From Peiella sedimenti (lineage in GTDB: Bacteria > Pseudomonadota > Alphaproteobacteria > Caulobacterales > Caulobacteraceae), in NCBI RefSeq assembly GCF_030504955.1, contig NZ_JAUKTR010000002.1:248001-312000 (forward strand): a DNA stretch of 64,000 bases. Direction: 5' to 3'. Position 1 is the first letter of the stretch, and every line of letters starts with the position of its first letter. A program made the position numbers and the translations under genes. A model generated the notes under the pieces. It saw nothing but the letters and a program-made list of their open reading frames with translations, ran no database searches and had not been told where the DNA came from. Of the stretch, positions 37,605 to 46,964 are shown in pieces.

Positions 37605-39218
37605 ATGAGCCTGGCGCGCAACACCCTGGTCCAGGCCACCCTGACCCTGGGCAGCCGCGTGCTCGGCTTCGCGCGCGACCTGGCGCTCGCGGCCCGCTTC
37701 GGCCAGGGGCCGCTGATGGACGTCTGGTCCACGGCGCTGATGCTGCCCAACTTCTTCCGCCGGCTGTTCGCCGAGGGCGCCTTCGCCCAGGCCTTCGTGC
37801 CGCTTTACGCCGGCGCCGTCGAGGCGGAGGGCGAGGAGGCCGCCGCGCGCATGGCCTCCGAGGCCCTGGCTTTCATCCTCACCGCTGTCGCCGCCGTCAC
37901 CATCCTGCTGCAACTGCTTATGCCCTGGCTGATGCCGTGGCTGCTGTCGGCATGGGCGCAGAACGATCAGGTCATGAGCCTGGGCGTGCTCGCCGCCCAG
38001 TTGGCCATGCCCTACCTGGCCTGCATGACCATCGCCGCCCTGCTCTCGGGCGTCCTCAACACCAGCGGCCGCTTCGCCCTGTCGGCCGGCGTGCCGATCC
38101 TGCTCAACCTCTGCACCCTGGCGGCCCTGCTCGCCCCGCTGTTTTTGCCGGGAATCGGGGCGGAATCGGTGCTGCTGTGGACCACCCTGGCCGTGACGGT
38201 GTCCGGCATTCTGCAGGCCGGTCTGTTGTGGTGGGGCGTCCGCCGCGTTGGGGTGCGCCTGCGACTTCGCCTGCCGCGCCTGACGCCCGCGGTGAAGCGG
38301 ACCCTCAGCCTGGCGGTGCCCGGCGCCGCGGCGGGCGGGGCCATGCAGATCAACACCCTGGTCAGCCAGCTGCTGACCGGCTCGGACCCCGGCGCGCGCT
38401 CGGTGCTCTACAACGCCGACCGCCTCTATCAGCTGCCCCTCGGACTGGTGGGCGTGGCCATCGGCCTGGCGCTGGTGCCGCGGCTCAGCCGCGCCTTCGT
38501 GGCCGGTGACGAGGCCCTCGGCCAGCGCACCCTCAATGACGGCTTGGTGCTGGCCCTGGCCCTGACCCTGCCGGCGGCGGCGGCCCTGCTCACCATCCCC
38601 TTCTTCCTCATCGACGCCACCATGACGCGCGGCGCCTTCACCAGCGAGGACGCGGCCCGCACGGCGGCGGTCCTGCGCCACTTCGCCTGGGGCGTACCGG
38701 CCTTCGTGCTGGCCAAGGTGCTGACCCCGCCCTTCTTCGCCCGTCAGGACACGCGACGGCCCATGCGCTACGCAGTGACCTCGGTCGGCGTTAACGTGGT
38801 GATCGGCGCCGGGCTCTTCTTCTGGCTTTCCGCCAACGGCGGCGACGGCGTTCTGGGCCTGGCCATCGGCACCAGCACGGCGGCCTGGGTCAATGTTGGG
38901 CTTCTGGCCTGGACGCTGGTGCGCGAGGGCGCCTGGCGCCCCGATGCGGCCCTGGCCGGGCGGCTGGCCCGCCTGTCCGCCGCCGTCATGGCCATGGCCG
39001 GGCTCCTGCTGGTGGCGGCGTGGAACTACCGCCTCCTGTCGGACCTGCTCTGGCGCAAGGAGATCGCGGTCGTCGCCGTGGCCGGCGCGGGCGCGGCCTT
39101 CTACGGCGTCATGGTCCTGGCGCTGCGCGCGGCCAGCCTGTCCGAACTCAAGGCCGCCCTGAGGCGCGAGCCGGGCGCAGGACGGGAAACCGGACCGGGC
39201 GGCCCCAGCCCGGACTAG
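37605..39218 (+). CDS. murJ: Lipid II flippase MurJ (MviN)
   Basis: A 537-residue membrane protein of the MOP superfamily with about 14 hydrophobic helices. The start MSLARNTLVQATLTLGSRVLGFARD and the first-helix motifs LMDVWSTALMLPNFFRRLFAEGAFAQAFVP are diagnostic, including the Arg residues (RRLFAEG region) needed for lipid II flipping. LYNADRLYQLPLGLVGVAIG marks the second half. It moves lipid II to the periplasm for peptidoglycan synthesis. It lies between glnD and trpS on the same strand, with a 36-base gap to trpS. Confidence 0.97.
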   Translation: MSLARNTLVQATLTLGSRVLGFARDLALAARFGQGPLMDVWSTALMLPNFFRRLFAEGAFAQAFVPLYAGAVEAEGEEAAARMASEALAFILTAVAAVTILLQLLMPWLMPWLLSAWAQNDQVMSLGVLAAQLAMPYLACMTIAALLSGVLNTSGRFALSAGVPILLNLCTLAALLAPLFLPGIGAESVLLWTTLAVTVSGILQAGLLWWGVRRVGVRLRLRLPRLTPAVKRTLSLAVPGAAAGGAMQINTLVSQLLTGSDPGARSVLYNADRLYQLPLGLVGVAIGLALVPRLSRAFVAGDEALGQRTLNDGLVLALALTLPAAAALLTIPFFLIDATMTRGAFTSEDAARTAAVLRHFAWGVPAFVLAKVLTPPFFARQDTRRPMRYAVTSVGVNVVIGAGLFFWLSANGGDGVLGLAIGTSTAAWVNVGLLAWTLVREGAWRPDAALAGRLARLSAAVMAMAGLLLVAAWNYRLLSDLLWRKEIAVVAVAGAGAAFYGVMVLALRAASLSELKAALRREPGAGRETGPGGPSPD

Positions 39219-39254
39219 CTTGCGGCGAAGGTCGGCAGGCTCTATCGCCACGCC

Positions 39255-40295
39255 ATGTCTGACGCTTCCTCCGCCAAGCCCCAGCCGCTGACCCTGTCCG
39301 GCATCCAGGCCTCCGGGTCGCTGCACCTGGGCAACTATCTGGGCGCGCTCAAGCGCTTCGTCGCCGGTCAGCACGACCAGCCCACCTTCGTCTTCGTCGC
39401 CGACCTGCACGCCATCACCGTGTGGCAGGATCCGGCCCTCCTGGCCGCCCAGACGCGCGAGATCGCCGCCGCCTATCTGGCCGCGGGCCTCGACCCCAAG
39501 AGCGCCGCCATCTTCCCGCAGTCGGCCGTGCGCGCCCATACCGAGCTGGCCTGGATATTCAACTGCGTCGCCCGCCTCGGCTGGCTGGACCGCATGACCC
39601 AGTTCAAGGAGAAGTCCGGCAAGCACAAGGAGCGCGCGTCGGTGGGTCTCTACACCTATCCGGTGCTGCAGGCGGCGGACATCCTGCTCTACCGCGCCAC
39701 CCACGTGCCCGTCGGCGCCGATCAGAAGCAGCATCTGGAGCTCACCCGCGACGTGGCGGCCAAGTTCAACAACGACTACGGCGCGCCGGCCGGACAACCG
39801 GATTTCTTCCCCCTGCCCGAGCCGGTCATCCAGGGGCCGGCCACGCGGGTCATGTCCCTGCGCGACGGTCTGGCCAAGATGTCCAAGTCCGACCCCTCGG
39901 ACCTGTCGCGCATCAACCTGCTCGACGACGCCGACGCCATCGCCGCCAAGATCCGCAAGGCCAAGACCGATCCCGAACCGCTGCCGGACACCCTCGAGGC
40001 GCTGGAGGCCCGGCCTGAGGCCAAGAACCTGGTGGCCATCTACGCCGCCCTGGCTGACCGGTCCGAGGCCGACGTGCTGGCCGAGTACGCGGGCCAGGGC
40101 TTCGGCGCCTTCAAGCCCGCCCTGGCCGAGGTGGCGGTCCACGCCCTGGGTCCCGTCACGGCCGAGATGCGCCGCCTGATGAACGATCCGGCCGAGATCG
40201 ATCGCGTCCTCAAGGACGGCGCCCAGCGCGCGGCCGCCGTGGCCGAACCCGTCTTGGCCGAAACCCGCCGCCTGGTCGGCTTCTGGAACGCCTGA
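39255..40295 (+). CDS. trpS: Tryptophanyl-tRNA synthetase
   Basis: A 346-residue class I synthetase. The HIGH-like motif is [13 protein letters not shown] near residues 20-32, with [26 protein letters not shown] and [16 protein letters not shown] in family order. The KMSKS loop is KMSKSDPSD. It charges tRNA-Trp. The PCu(A)C chaperone gene follows after 13 bases. Confidence 0.98.
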   Translation: MSDASSAKPQPLTLSGIQASGSLHLGNYLGALKRFVAGQHDQPTFVFVADLHAITVWQDPALLAAQTREIAAAYLAAGLDPKSAAIFPQSAVRAHTELAWIFNCVARLGWLDRMTQFKEKSGKHKERASVGLYTYPVLQAADILLYRATHVPVGADQKQHLELTRDVAAKFNNDYGAPAGQPDFFPLPEPVIQGPATRVMSLRDGLAKMSKSDPSDLSRINLLDDADAIAAKIRKAKTDPEPLPDTLEALEARPEAKNLVAIYAALADRSEADVLAEYAGQGFGAFKPALAEVAVHALGPVTAEMRRLMNDPAEIDRVLKDGAQRAAAVAEPVLAETRRLVGFWNA

Positions 40296-40308
40296 AGGAG
40301 AGCAAGCC

Positions 40309-40812
40309 ATGATCCGTAGCGTCCTCGTCGCGTCCGCTGTTCTTACCCTCGCCGCCTGCAGCCAGGGCGAGCCCGGCACGAACCAGGAGCCCGCCTCGGC
40401 CCCGGCCGACGCGGCCGCCCCGGCGCCCGCCCAGCAGACCCTGCGGGTCGAGAACGCGCGCGTTCGGGCCAGCCTCAACGGCGCGCCCAACACCGGCGGC
40501 TGGCTGACCATCTCCAACCCCGGCCCCAATGCCGACCGGCTGGTCGGGGCGGCCTGCGATTGCGCCGGCGAGGTGCAGATGCACACCATGTCCGTGGACG
40601 GACAGATGATGCGCATGGCCCAGGTGGAAGGGTTCGACATTCCCGCCGGCGGCGCCCTCACGCTCCAGCCCGGCGGCGATCACCTGATGTTCCTGGGACT
40701 CACCTCTCCGCTGGAGGCCGGATCCGCGGTCGAGGCGACGCTGACCTTTGAAAGCGGCCTGACCCTGCCGGTGCGTTTCGACGTCGTTCAGGATCCCTCG
40801 ACGCCCCAGTAG
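40309..40812 (+). CDS. PCu(A)C-type periplasmic copper chaperone, predicted lipoprotein
   Basis: A 167-residue protein with lipobox LAAC near residue 17, a Pro/Ala-rich linker, and a DUF461/PCu(A)C cupredoxin-like domain. The metal motif is present as MHTMS...MMRM and DHLMFLGL, matching the H(M)x10Mx21HxM pattern in outline, so it should bind Cu(I). Such proteins deliver copper to cytochrome oxidase CuA. AGGAG lies before the ATG. SenC/Sco partners are not in the window. Confidence 0.85.
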   Translation: MIRSVLVASAVLTLAACSQGEPGTNQEPASAPADAAAPAPAQQTLRVENARVRASLNGAPNTGGWLTISNPGPNADRLVGAACDCAGEVQMHTMSVDGQMMRMAQVEGFDIPAGGALTLQPGGDHLMFLGLTSPLEAGSAVEATLTFESGLTLPVRFDVVQDPSTPQ

Positions 40813-40991
40813 GGGCGCGGAGGGTAGGGGAGCAGCCCGTCGCCTTGACTTACGCTCGTCCCTTTCCCGCGGAGTTAGTCTGACCGGCGCGCTCCTCGGG
40901 GCTCGGGTCTTTGACATCGCCGTATCCGGACGAGTCGGACGTGTCGGACGACTTGGACTGTATTTTTTCAGAGCCTGGGCTGCATCAGATA

Positions 40992-41741
40992 TCAGGCCAG
41001 GGCCGCCTTCAGGAATTCGGCGAAGCGCCGTTCGGCTTCGGCGGCCAGGACCGGGTCATGGCGCATGGGCGGGAGGCCGGTAGGCTCGTCGAAGGCGTGG
41101 GTGCCTTCCGCGACCCAGCGCTGGACCGGCACGCCGCCGTCCTCAATGCGATCCCACAGCCGGTTCGCGGCGCCGAGCGTCGTCAGGTGATCGCGCCGGG
41201 CGCTGACGGCCAGGGTTCTGGGCTTACGCAGCCAGGGCCGGACCCGGCTGAGGGCGCCTGGCCCCACATAGGCATAGAAACAGGCCACCGCCCTGACCCC
41301 CTCAAGCGGCGCGGGCGTGGGGTCGGCCAGATAGGCGTCGCCGGGCTGGTTCAGTCCCAGGGTCATCAGGTCCATGATGGACCAGCCGCCGTGGCTCCAG
41401 CCCGCCATGGCCAGGCGATCAGCATCGACCTCGGGCCTCTGACCCACGCCCCACAGGGCCGCCAGCACATCGCCTGCCCGCTCGACTCCGCGCAGCAGAA
41501 TGCCCGTGCAGACCATGCTGAGGGCCAGCTCCCGACCCCAGCCGCGCGGTGCGTAGCTGTCGATGATGTAGGCGCGGAAGCCGGCCGCCACCGCCGCCTG
41601 GGCGTAGCGCGGCAGGTGGGCCCTCAGCCCGCCGCAACCGTGGAACAGCAGCACCGCCGGGCGCACGGATCCATCATCGGGCCCGAAGGCCTGCACGTGC
41701 GGCTCAAGCTGGGCCCAACGATCGGCAAGGGTCTGGTTCAA
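40992..41741 (-). CDS. Alpha/beta hydrolase of the dienelactone hydrolase family
   Basis: A 249-residue alpha/beta hydrolase. [13 protein letters not shown] carries the oxyanion region, GWSHGG the putative Ser nucleophile, and EGTHAFDEP the catalytic His. DLH enzymes use Cys at the nucleophile, so this may be a Ser-type relative. The start is TTG at 41739-41741, overlapping the purH stop (TTGA), so it is translated after purH. The substrate is unknown; there is no aromatic-pathway gene beside it. Confidence 0.75.
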   Translation of the reverse strand: MNQTLADRWAQLEPHVQAFGPDDGSVRPAVLLFHGCGGLRAHLPRYAQAAVAAGFRAYIIDSYAPRGWGRELALSMVCTGILLRGVERAGDVLAALWGVGQRPEVDADRLAMAGWSHGGWSIMDLMTLGLNQPGDAYLADPTPAPLEGVRAVACFYAYVGPGALSRVRPWLRKPRTLAVSARRDHLTTLGAANRLWDRIEDGGVPVQRWVAEGTHAFDEPTGLPPMRHDPVLAAEAERRFAEFLKAALA

Positions 41742-43321
41742 TGGCGGAAGACCCGCACACCGGTAAAGGCCATGGCCAGACCCGCCTCGTCGGCGGCGGC
41801 GATCACTTCGGCGTCGCGCATGGAGCCGCCGGGCTGGATCACGGCCGTGGCGCCCGCGCCCGCGGCCTCAAGCAGCCCGTCGGGGAAGGGAAAGAAGGCC
41901 TCGGACGCGCAGGCGCATCCCTGCATATCAAGGCCGAAGTCGGCGGCCCTCAGGGCGGCGATGCGGGCCGAATCCTTGCGGTTCATCTGGCCGGCGCCCA
42001 CGCCCAGGGTCTGACCGCCGCGCGCATAGACGATGGCGTTGGACTTGACGTGCTTGGCGATGGTGAAGGCGAACAGCATGTCCCGCACCTCGTCATCCGT
42101 CGGCTTGCGCTTGGTGACGATGTTCAGGTCCGCCGCCGTGATGCGGGCGACGTCCCGCGACTGCACCAGGAAGCCGCCGGCCACTGAGCGGAAGGTGCGC
42201 CCCGGCTCCAGCGGATCGGGCATGCCGCCCGTGGTCAGCAGGCGCAGGTTCTTCTTGGCGGCGAAGACCTCCTTCGCCTCTTCGTCCACCTCCGGCGCGA
42301 TCACCACCTCGGTGAAGGTCTCGACGATGCGCCGGGCGGTCGCGCCGTCCAGCCGCCGGTTCACCGCGACAATGCCGCCGAAGGCCGAGACCGGATCGCA
42401 GGCCAGGGCGCGGTCGTAGGCCTCAAGCAGGCTGGAGCCCGTGGCCGCGCCGCAGGGATTGGCGTGCTTGACGATGATGCAAGCCGGCTCGTCGAACTCG
42501 GCGGCCAACTCGAAGGCGGCGTCCGTATCGGCGACATTGTTGTAGGATAGCTCCTTGCCCTGCAACTGGGTCAGGCGCGCCACGCCGGGCCTGTCTTCGC
42601 CCGTGGCGTAGAAGGCGGCGCTCTGATGGGGGTTCTCGCCGTAGCGCATGGTCTGGATCAAAGCGCCGGCTATGGTCATGCGCGGCGGCGCCTCATCGCC
42701 CACCTGGCCGGCGAACCAGCCGGAGACCGCCGCGTCATAGGCGGCCGTACGGGCGAAGGCCCGCGCCGCCAGCCGCCTGCGCAGCTCCAGGGTCGTGCCG
42801 CCGGAGCCTTCCAGCGCGGCCATCACCTCGTCCATGCCGGCCCGGTCCACGCAGACCGCCACATAGCCGTGGTTCTTGGCCGAGGAACGGATCATGGCCG
42901 GCCCGCCGATGTCGATATTCTCCACCGCGGCCTCGAAACCGCCGCCCGCCGCCACCGTCGCCTCAAAGGGGTAGAGATCGACCCAGACCAGATCGACGCC
43001 CTCAATGCCGTGCTCGGCCATGGCCCTGGCGTGGTCAGGAGCGTCGCGCACGCCCAGAAGCGCGCCGTGCACCTTGGGATGCAGGGTCTTGACCCGCCCG
43101 TCCATCATCTCGGGAAAGCCGGTCACCTCGACCACGTCCCGCACCGGCAGCCCGGCCGCCGCGATGGCCGCGCGCGTCCCGCCCGTGGAGATCAGCTCAA
43201 CGCCCCGCTCGGCCAGCGCCTTGGCCGCCTCGATCAGACCCGCCTTGTCCGACAGGGAGATCAGCGCCCGCTTCGGCTGGATCAGGTCGGGGGGCGGCGG
43301 AAAGTCAGGCGGGGCGGGCAT
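41738..43321 (-). CDS. purH: Bifunctional AICAR transformylase/IMP cyclohydrolase (PurH)
   Basis: A 527-residue enzyme for the last two steps of IMP synthesis. The N-terminal IMP cyclohydrolase/MGS-like domain shows [27 protein letters not shown] and [16 protein letters not shown]. The C-terminal transformylase has [12 protein letters not shown], the catalytic KHANPCGAA with Lys and His, and [18 protein letters not shown]. It is followed by the coupled dienelactone-hydrolase-type gene. No purine riboswitch was seen upstream. Confidence 0.98.
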   Translation of the reverse strand: MPAPPDFPPPPDLIQPKRALISLSDKAGLIEAAKALAERGVELISTGGTRAAIAAAGLPVRDVVEVTGFPEMMDGRVKTLHPKVHGALLGVRDAPDHARAMAEHGIEGVDLVWVDLYPFEATVAAGGGFEAAVENIDIGGPAMIRSSAKNHGYVAVCVDRAGMDEVMAALEGSGGTTLELRRRLAARAFARTAAYDAAVSGWFAGQVGDEAPPRMTIAGALIQTMRYGENPHQSAAFYATGEDRPGVARLTQLQGKELSYNNVADTDAAFELAAEFDEPACIIVKHANPCGAATGSSLLEAYDRALACDPVSAFGGIVAVNRRLDGATARRIVETFTEVVIAPEVDEEAKEVFAAKKNLRLLTTGGMPDPLEPGRTFRSVAGGFLVQSRDVARITAADLNIVTKRKPTDDEVRDMLFAFTIAKHVKSNAIVYARGGQTLGVGAGQMNRKDSARIAALRAADFGLDMQGCACASEAFFPFPDGLLEAAGAGATAVIQPGGSMRDAEVIAAADEAGLAMAFTGVRVFRH

Positions 43322-43371
43322 GGATCACTCATCAAGGGGCGGTCGAACGGGCGCCGCCGGTTAACACGGGC

Positions 43372-44448
43372 TCAGTCAGGCCGGAAGGCGGGCTCCAGCG
43401 CGTGCAGCAGGCGCAAGGTCTCAGCCTCGTCGCGCTGCGCCGCCGCGGCCAGGAGGGCGTCCACCGCCTCCTCCAGGCGCGGATAGTCGATGCCGTTGGC
43501 CTTGGCCTTCAGAACCCCTTCGATGGCCGTGGGGCTGACGCCTTCGGCGCTGTAGAAGATCTCTTCGGTCAGCTTCTCGCCGGGCCGCAGGCCCGTGTAG
43601 GCGATAGGGATGTCGAGGTCGGGCCTCAGCCCGTGCAATCGGATAAGGGACCGCGCCAGATCGTCGATCCGGACCGGCTCTCCCATGTCGAGGACGAACA
43701 CATCGGCCTGGCCGGGCTCGGCCGGCAGGGCGGCGGCCTGCAGCACCAGGCCCGCGGCCTCCTCCACGGTCATGAACCAGCGGGTGATGTCCGGGTGAGT
43801 CACCGTCACCGGCCCGCCGCGCTGAATTTGCTTTTCGAAAAGCGGGACCACCGAACCGGTCGAGCCCAGCACGTTGCCGAAGCGCACGATGGCCGCGTGG
43901 CTCTTGGCGCCCTGGCTGAGGGCCTGAACCACCTTTTCGCCGACCCGCTTGGTGGCGCCCATGACGTTGGTCGGATTCACGGCCTTGTCGGTCGAAATGA
44001 AGAGGAAGGCGTCGGCGGTCTCGCGCGCCATGCGCATGACGTTGACGGTGCCGCCCACGTTCGTCAGCACGGCCTCGCAGGGGTGCCGCTCCATCAGGGG
44101 CACGTGCTTCAGGGCTGCGGCGTGCAGCACCACCTCCGGACGCTCGTCCTCGAAGACATGGCGCAGGGCGGTCTCATCGCGCACATCCCCCAGCGCCGCG
44201 GTCCAGTTGAGGCGGCCACGTCCGATCTCGGAAAGCTCCTGGTCGACGGCGTATAGGTTGTACTCCGAAGCGTCGTAGGCGATCAGCCGCGCCGGCGACA
44301 TGCGCGCCACCCGACGGGTCAGCTCGGAGCCGATCGTGCCGCCGGCGCCGGTGACCAGCACCCGTCGCCCCTCGATCAGCTCGCGGCCCGGCCCCCCTTC
44401 CAGATCGCGCGCGTTGCGCGCCAGCAGCGTATGCAGCCGATTTGTCAT
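43372..44448 (-). CDS. Soluble UDP-N-acetylglucosamine 4,6-dehydratase-type nucleotide-sugar enzyme
   Basis: A 358-residue extended SDR protein: GTIGSELTRRVA for NAD binding, LGDVRDETALRHVF, HAAALKHVPLMERHP, and the catalytic segment FISTDKAVNPTNVMGATKR. In that segment the usual YxxxK reads MxxxK, as in the WbpM/CapD branch of UDP-GlcNAc C6 dehydratases. Those relatives usually carry an N-terminal membrane domain, absent here. GLRPGEKLTEE is the conserved C-terminal block. ATG at 44448 overlaps the heparinase-like gene (ATGA). It probably makes a 4-keto-6-deoxy sugar for a surface glycan. Confidence 0.85.
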   Translation of the reverse strand: MTNRLHTLLARNARDLEGGPGRELIEGRRVLVTGAGGTIGSELTRRVARMSPARLIAYDASEYNLYAVDQELSEIGRGRLNWTAALGDVRDETALRHVFEDERPEVVLHAAALKHVPLMERHPCEAVLTNVGGTVNVMRMARETADAFLFISTDKAVNPTNVMGATKRVGEKVVQALSQGAKSHAAIVRFGNVLGSTGSVVPLFEKQIQRGGPVTVTHPDITRWFMTVEEAAGLVLQAAALPAEPGQADVFVLDMGEPVRIDDLARSLIRLHGLRPDLDIPIAYTGLRPGEKLTEEIFYSAEGVSPTAIEGVLKAKANGIDYPRLEEAVDALLAAAAQRDEAETLRLLHALEPAFRPD

Positions 44449-46262
44449 GCCTCGGCGCCGCCTCCAGCGGGGCTCAGTTTCCAACGTACGCGCGTCTCGC
44501 CGTCGGGCCGCGCGGCGCCGCGCAACACGATCTGCAGGGTGCGGCGGGTCAGGCCGCGCTCCAGATGCGCCGAGGGCTCTATCGCCACGTCCTTGGCGTC
44601 GGTGCGGAACCACCAACCCCGGCCAGTCGCGCCCCGGAGAAGGACGCTCTTCCGGTCCCGGGACAGCGAGGCGCTGACGCCCGGATGCAAATGGAAGCGG
44701 ACCGCGAAAGGCGCAGCCGACGGCGCCGGCTCGCCAGGGGGCGCCAGCACGTCCTCGCCCCGCAGCTCGTCCAGCCGCACGTCCAGATACAGTCGCCTCG
44801 TATGCGTAAGGCCGAACTGGCCGACCCAGCCGTCGTGACTGGCTTCGATCCAGTGAGCGCCGTCTCCGTCCTGGCGCGCGCAGGCCGCCCGCGGCGGCCG
44901 GCCCTCCAGGCGCGGGCCAAGCACTCGCGCTGACCAGCCGGCCAGGGGCTCAAGAAAGCTGGCCTCGCCCAGGGTCAGGGTCGAGGCGGCCGCGGCCAGA
45001 CGCAGGCCCTGGCGGTCGGCGGCGCGCTCGCTCCATCCGGCGTTGGTGATCAGCCGATCACGGCCGCACACGACCTCAATGGCCAGGGGCTGGGCGCAGG
45101 CGGTGTCGGCAAAGGCGGGGATGGCCGGCGCTTCCACATCCACCAGCAGTTCCAGCAGCTGGCCGCTGAGCCGCTGATAGCCGCCCAAGGCGTTGGGCTT
45201 GGTCTCAGGCGCCACGTCGGCGGCCGGCTCCTCGCGGACGCCGACGGCGGCCACCCGGGCGCGAGTGGAGGGCTCGCCCCCCTGAAAGCAGGCCAGTCGC
45301 CCGTCGTTCAGCGTCAGGGCGTTCACCGCCAAGCCGAGCCGATCAATGGCGGCCAGAATTTCGGGCGGCGACCCGAGGCCCCGCTGAAGGAGGGCGTCGT
45401 CCAGAGTCAGGAGATCGAGCAGCAGCTCAAGCCCCGCCTCCGGGCTGCGCGAGGCGTGCACGCCATCGGCCCGGACGCTGCGGGTCAGGGCCCGCTTCAG
45501 GCGGGGCATGGCCCGGGCCAGCAGGCGGTCGCCCGCCTGGCCGCTCAGGACGCAGCCGGCCAGCGCCGCCGCCGCCACATGCTCGGCCGCCCAAGCCCGG
45601 TCGTCCGGCAGGCGCAGCAGGTGCCGCGCCTGGATCGCCAGCAGGTCCGCCAGCGCCTGACGGTCCGCCGCTGACGCCTGCGCCGACAGGCGGCGCGCGG
45701 CGCACGCCAGGTTGAAGACCCGGCGCGGCAGGGTCTCGTGGCCCCAGGCGAAGGGCGACCACCGTCGGAAGGCCTGCCCCCAGCTCAGGATGAGGTGCAG
45801 GGCCTCGCGCGCGCCCCGCTCGCCCGTCAGCATCAGGTGCGGCAACCATTCGAAGCGGTGCAGTTCAACGGCGAAGCGGCGTGTGGGGCTGGGCCGGTTC
45901 CAGGGGTCGCCGACGCCGCCCGTGACGACTCCGGCGGGATCGGCCCGCCGCCCCAGGTCCATGACCGAGCCCGCCAGAAGGAAACGCCCGGTCAGGAGCG
46001 TCTTGCCCAGCTCCGCGTCGGCGGGCCGGGGGTCACGCGGCGCCGCGGCGAAGCCCTCGGCCGGCGGCTTTCTGAGCGTCAAGGCATAGCCCGGCGCCCC
46101 GAACACCTCGGCGGCCAGCTGCCGGACGGCCAGCCGCGCCGCCACGCGTGGCCAGCGCAGCCTCATGGGCGAACGGCCGCCGTCCCTCGGCGCCTGTGCG
46201 GCGGCGGGCAGGCCGCCGCCGGCGCCCGGCCGAACCCGCTCGATCAGCGACTGCAGATTCAC
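44445..46262 (-). CDS. Heparinase II/III family protein
   Basis: A 605-residue protein with an all-helical N-terminal toroid (about residues 50-300; WSPFAWGHETLPRRVFNLA, EHVAAAALAGCVL) and a C-terminal beta-sandwich (about 350-580; GYQRLSGQLLELLVDVEAP, SHDGWVGQFGLTHTRRLYLD) of the Hepar_II_III type. Such proteins are polysaccharide lyases or glycan-modifying proteins. No signal peptide is clear, so the product may be cytoplasmic or exported another way. GTG start at 46262 overlaps the rpe stop, and its own stop overlaps the dehydratase start, so three genes are translated in chain. Confidence 0.78.
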   Translation of the reverse strand: MNLQSLIERVRPGAGGGLPAAAQAPRDGGRSPMRLRWPRVAARLAVRQLAAEVFGAPGYALTLRKPPAEGFAAAPRDPRPADAELGKTLLTGRFLLAGSVMDLGRRADPAGVVTGGVGDPWNRPSPTRRFAVELHRFEWLPHLMLTGERGAREALHLILSWGQAFRRWSPFAWGHETLPRRVFNLACAARRLSAQASAADRQALADLLAIQARHLLRLPDDRAWAAEHVAAAALAGCVLSGQAGDRLLARAMPRLKRALTRSVRADGVHASRSPEAGLELLLDLLTLDDALLQRGLGSPPEILAAIDRLGLAVNALTLNDGRLACFQGGEPSTRARVAAVGVREEPAADVAPETKPNALGGYQRLSGQLLELLVDVEAPAIPAFADTACAQPLAIEVVCGRDRLITNAGWSERAADRQGLRLAAAASTLTLGEASFLEPLAGWSARVLGPRLEGRPPRAACARQDGDGAHWIEASHDGWVGQFGLTHTRRLYLDVRLDELRGEDVLAPPGEPAPSAAPFAVRFHLHPGVSASLSRDRKSVLLRGATGRGWWFRTDAKDVAIEPSAHLERGLTRRTLQIVLRGAARPDGETRVRWKLSPAGGGAEA

Positions 46263-46921
46263 GCCTTCAGCGCGGCGATGTTCGCCGCATAGGCGCCCGC
46301 GCCGCCCTTGAACACGGCCGTTCCGGCGACCAGCGCCGTGGCCCCCGCATCCACGCAGGCGCGCGCGTTCTCGGCCTTCACGCCCCCGTCCACCTGGAGC
46401 ACGGCGGACGATCCGGCGGCGTCCAGCCGCGCGCGAACGGCCTCGATCTTCTTCAGGGCGCCTTCGATAAAGCCCTGACCGCCGAAGCCGGGGTTCACCG
46501 ACATGATCAGCACCAGATCCAGGTCCTCGATGACCCAGTCCAGCACGTCCACGGACGTCGCCGGGTTCAGCACCACGCCCGCCTTCTTGCCCAGCTGTCG
46601 GATTCGGCGAAGCGAGCGGTGCAGGTGCGGCCCCGCCTCAGGATGGATGCTGAGCACGTCGGCGCCCGCCTCGGCGAAGGCCTCGATCCACGGATCGGCT
46701 GGAGCGCACATCAGATGGACATCGAAGGTCAGGCCGCACAGGGGCCTCAGCGCCCGGCAGATGTCCGGGCCGATGGTCAGGTTGGGGACGAAGTGCCCAT
46801 CCATGACATCCAGGTGCAGCCAGTCGGCGCCGGCGACCTCGACAGCCCTGGCCTCGTCGCCGAGGCGGGCGAAATCTCCGGCCAGGATCGACGGACAGAT
46901 GAGGGGCGCGGGTTGAGCCAT
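46259..46921 (-). CDS. rpe: Ribulose-phosphate 3-epimerase
   Basis: A 220-residue TIM barrel interconverting ribulose 5-phosphate and xylulose 5-phosphate. ICPSILAGDFARLG, LHLDVMDGHFVPNLTIGP (metal ligands and catalytic Asp), FDVHLM, MSVNPGFGGQGF and LQVDGGV are all intact. It lies 43 bases after rsmB and overlaps the heparinase-like gene by 4 bases. Confidence 0.97.
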   Translation of the reverse strand: MAQPAPLICPSILAGDFARLGDEARAVEVAGADWLHLDVMDGHFVPNLTIGPDICRALRPLCGLTFDVHLMCAPADPWIEAFAEAGADVLSIHPEAGPHLHRSLRRIRQLGKKAGVVLNPATSVDVLDWVIEDLDLVLIMSVNPGFGGQGFIEGALKKIEAVRARLDAAGSSAVLQVDGGVKAENARACVDAGATALVAGTAVFKGGAGAYAANIAALKA

Positions 46922-46964
46922 GGTTTCGACTTACGGCCCCTCGCCTTGAGGGGCAAGGCGGCGC

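Noticed and set aside
37587-40661. Open frame of about 1020 codons opposite murJ and trpS
   Set aside because: A shadow of two certain genes; its composition (GQ, RR, GG, HR runs) is typical of antisense translation and it spans two unrelated genes.
40813-40991. Possible small gene between the copper chaperone and the dienelactone hydrolase-type gene
   Set aside because: No ORF with start, ribosome binding site and coding-like composition; only a short repeated TCGGACG motif near 40935-40950 was noticed.
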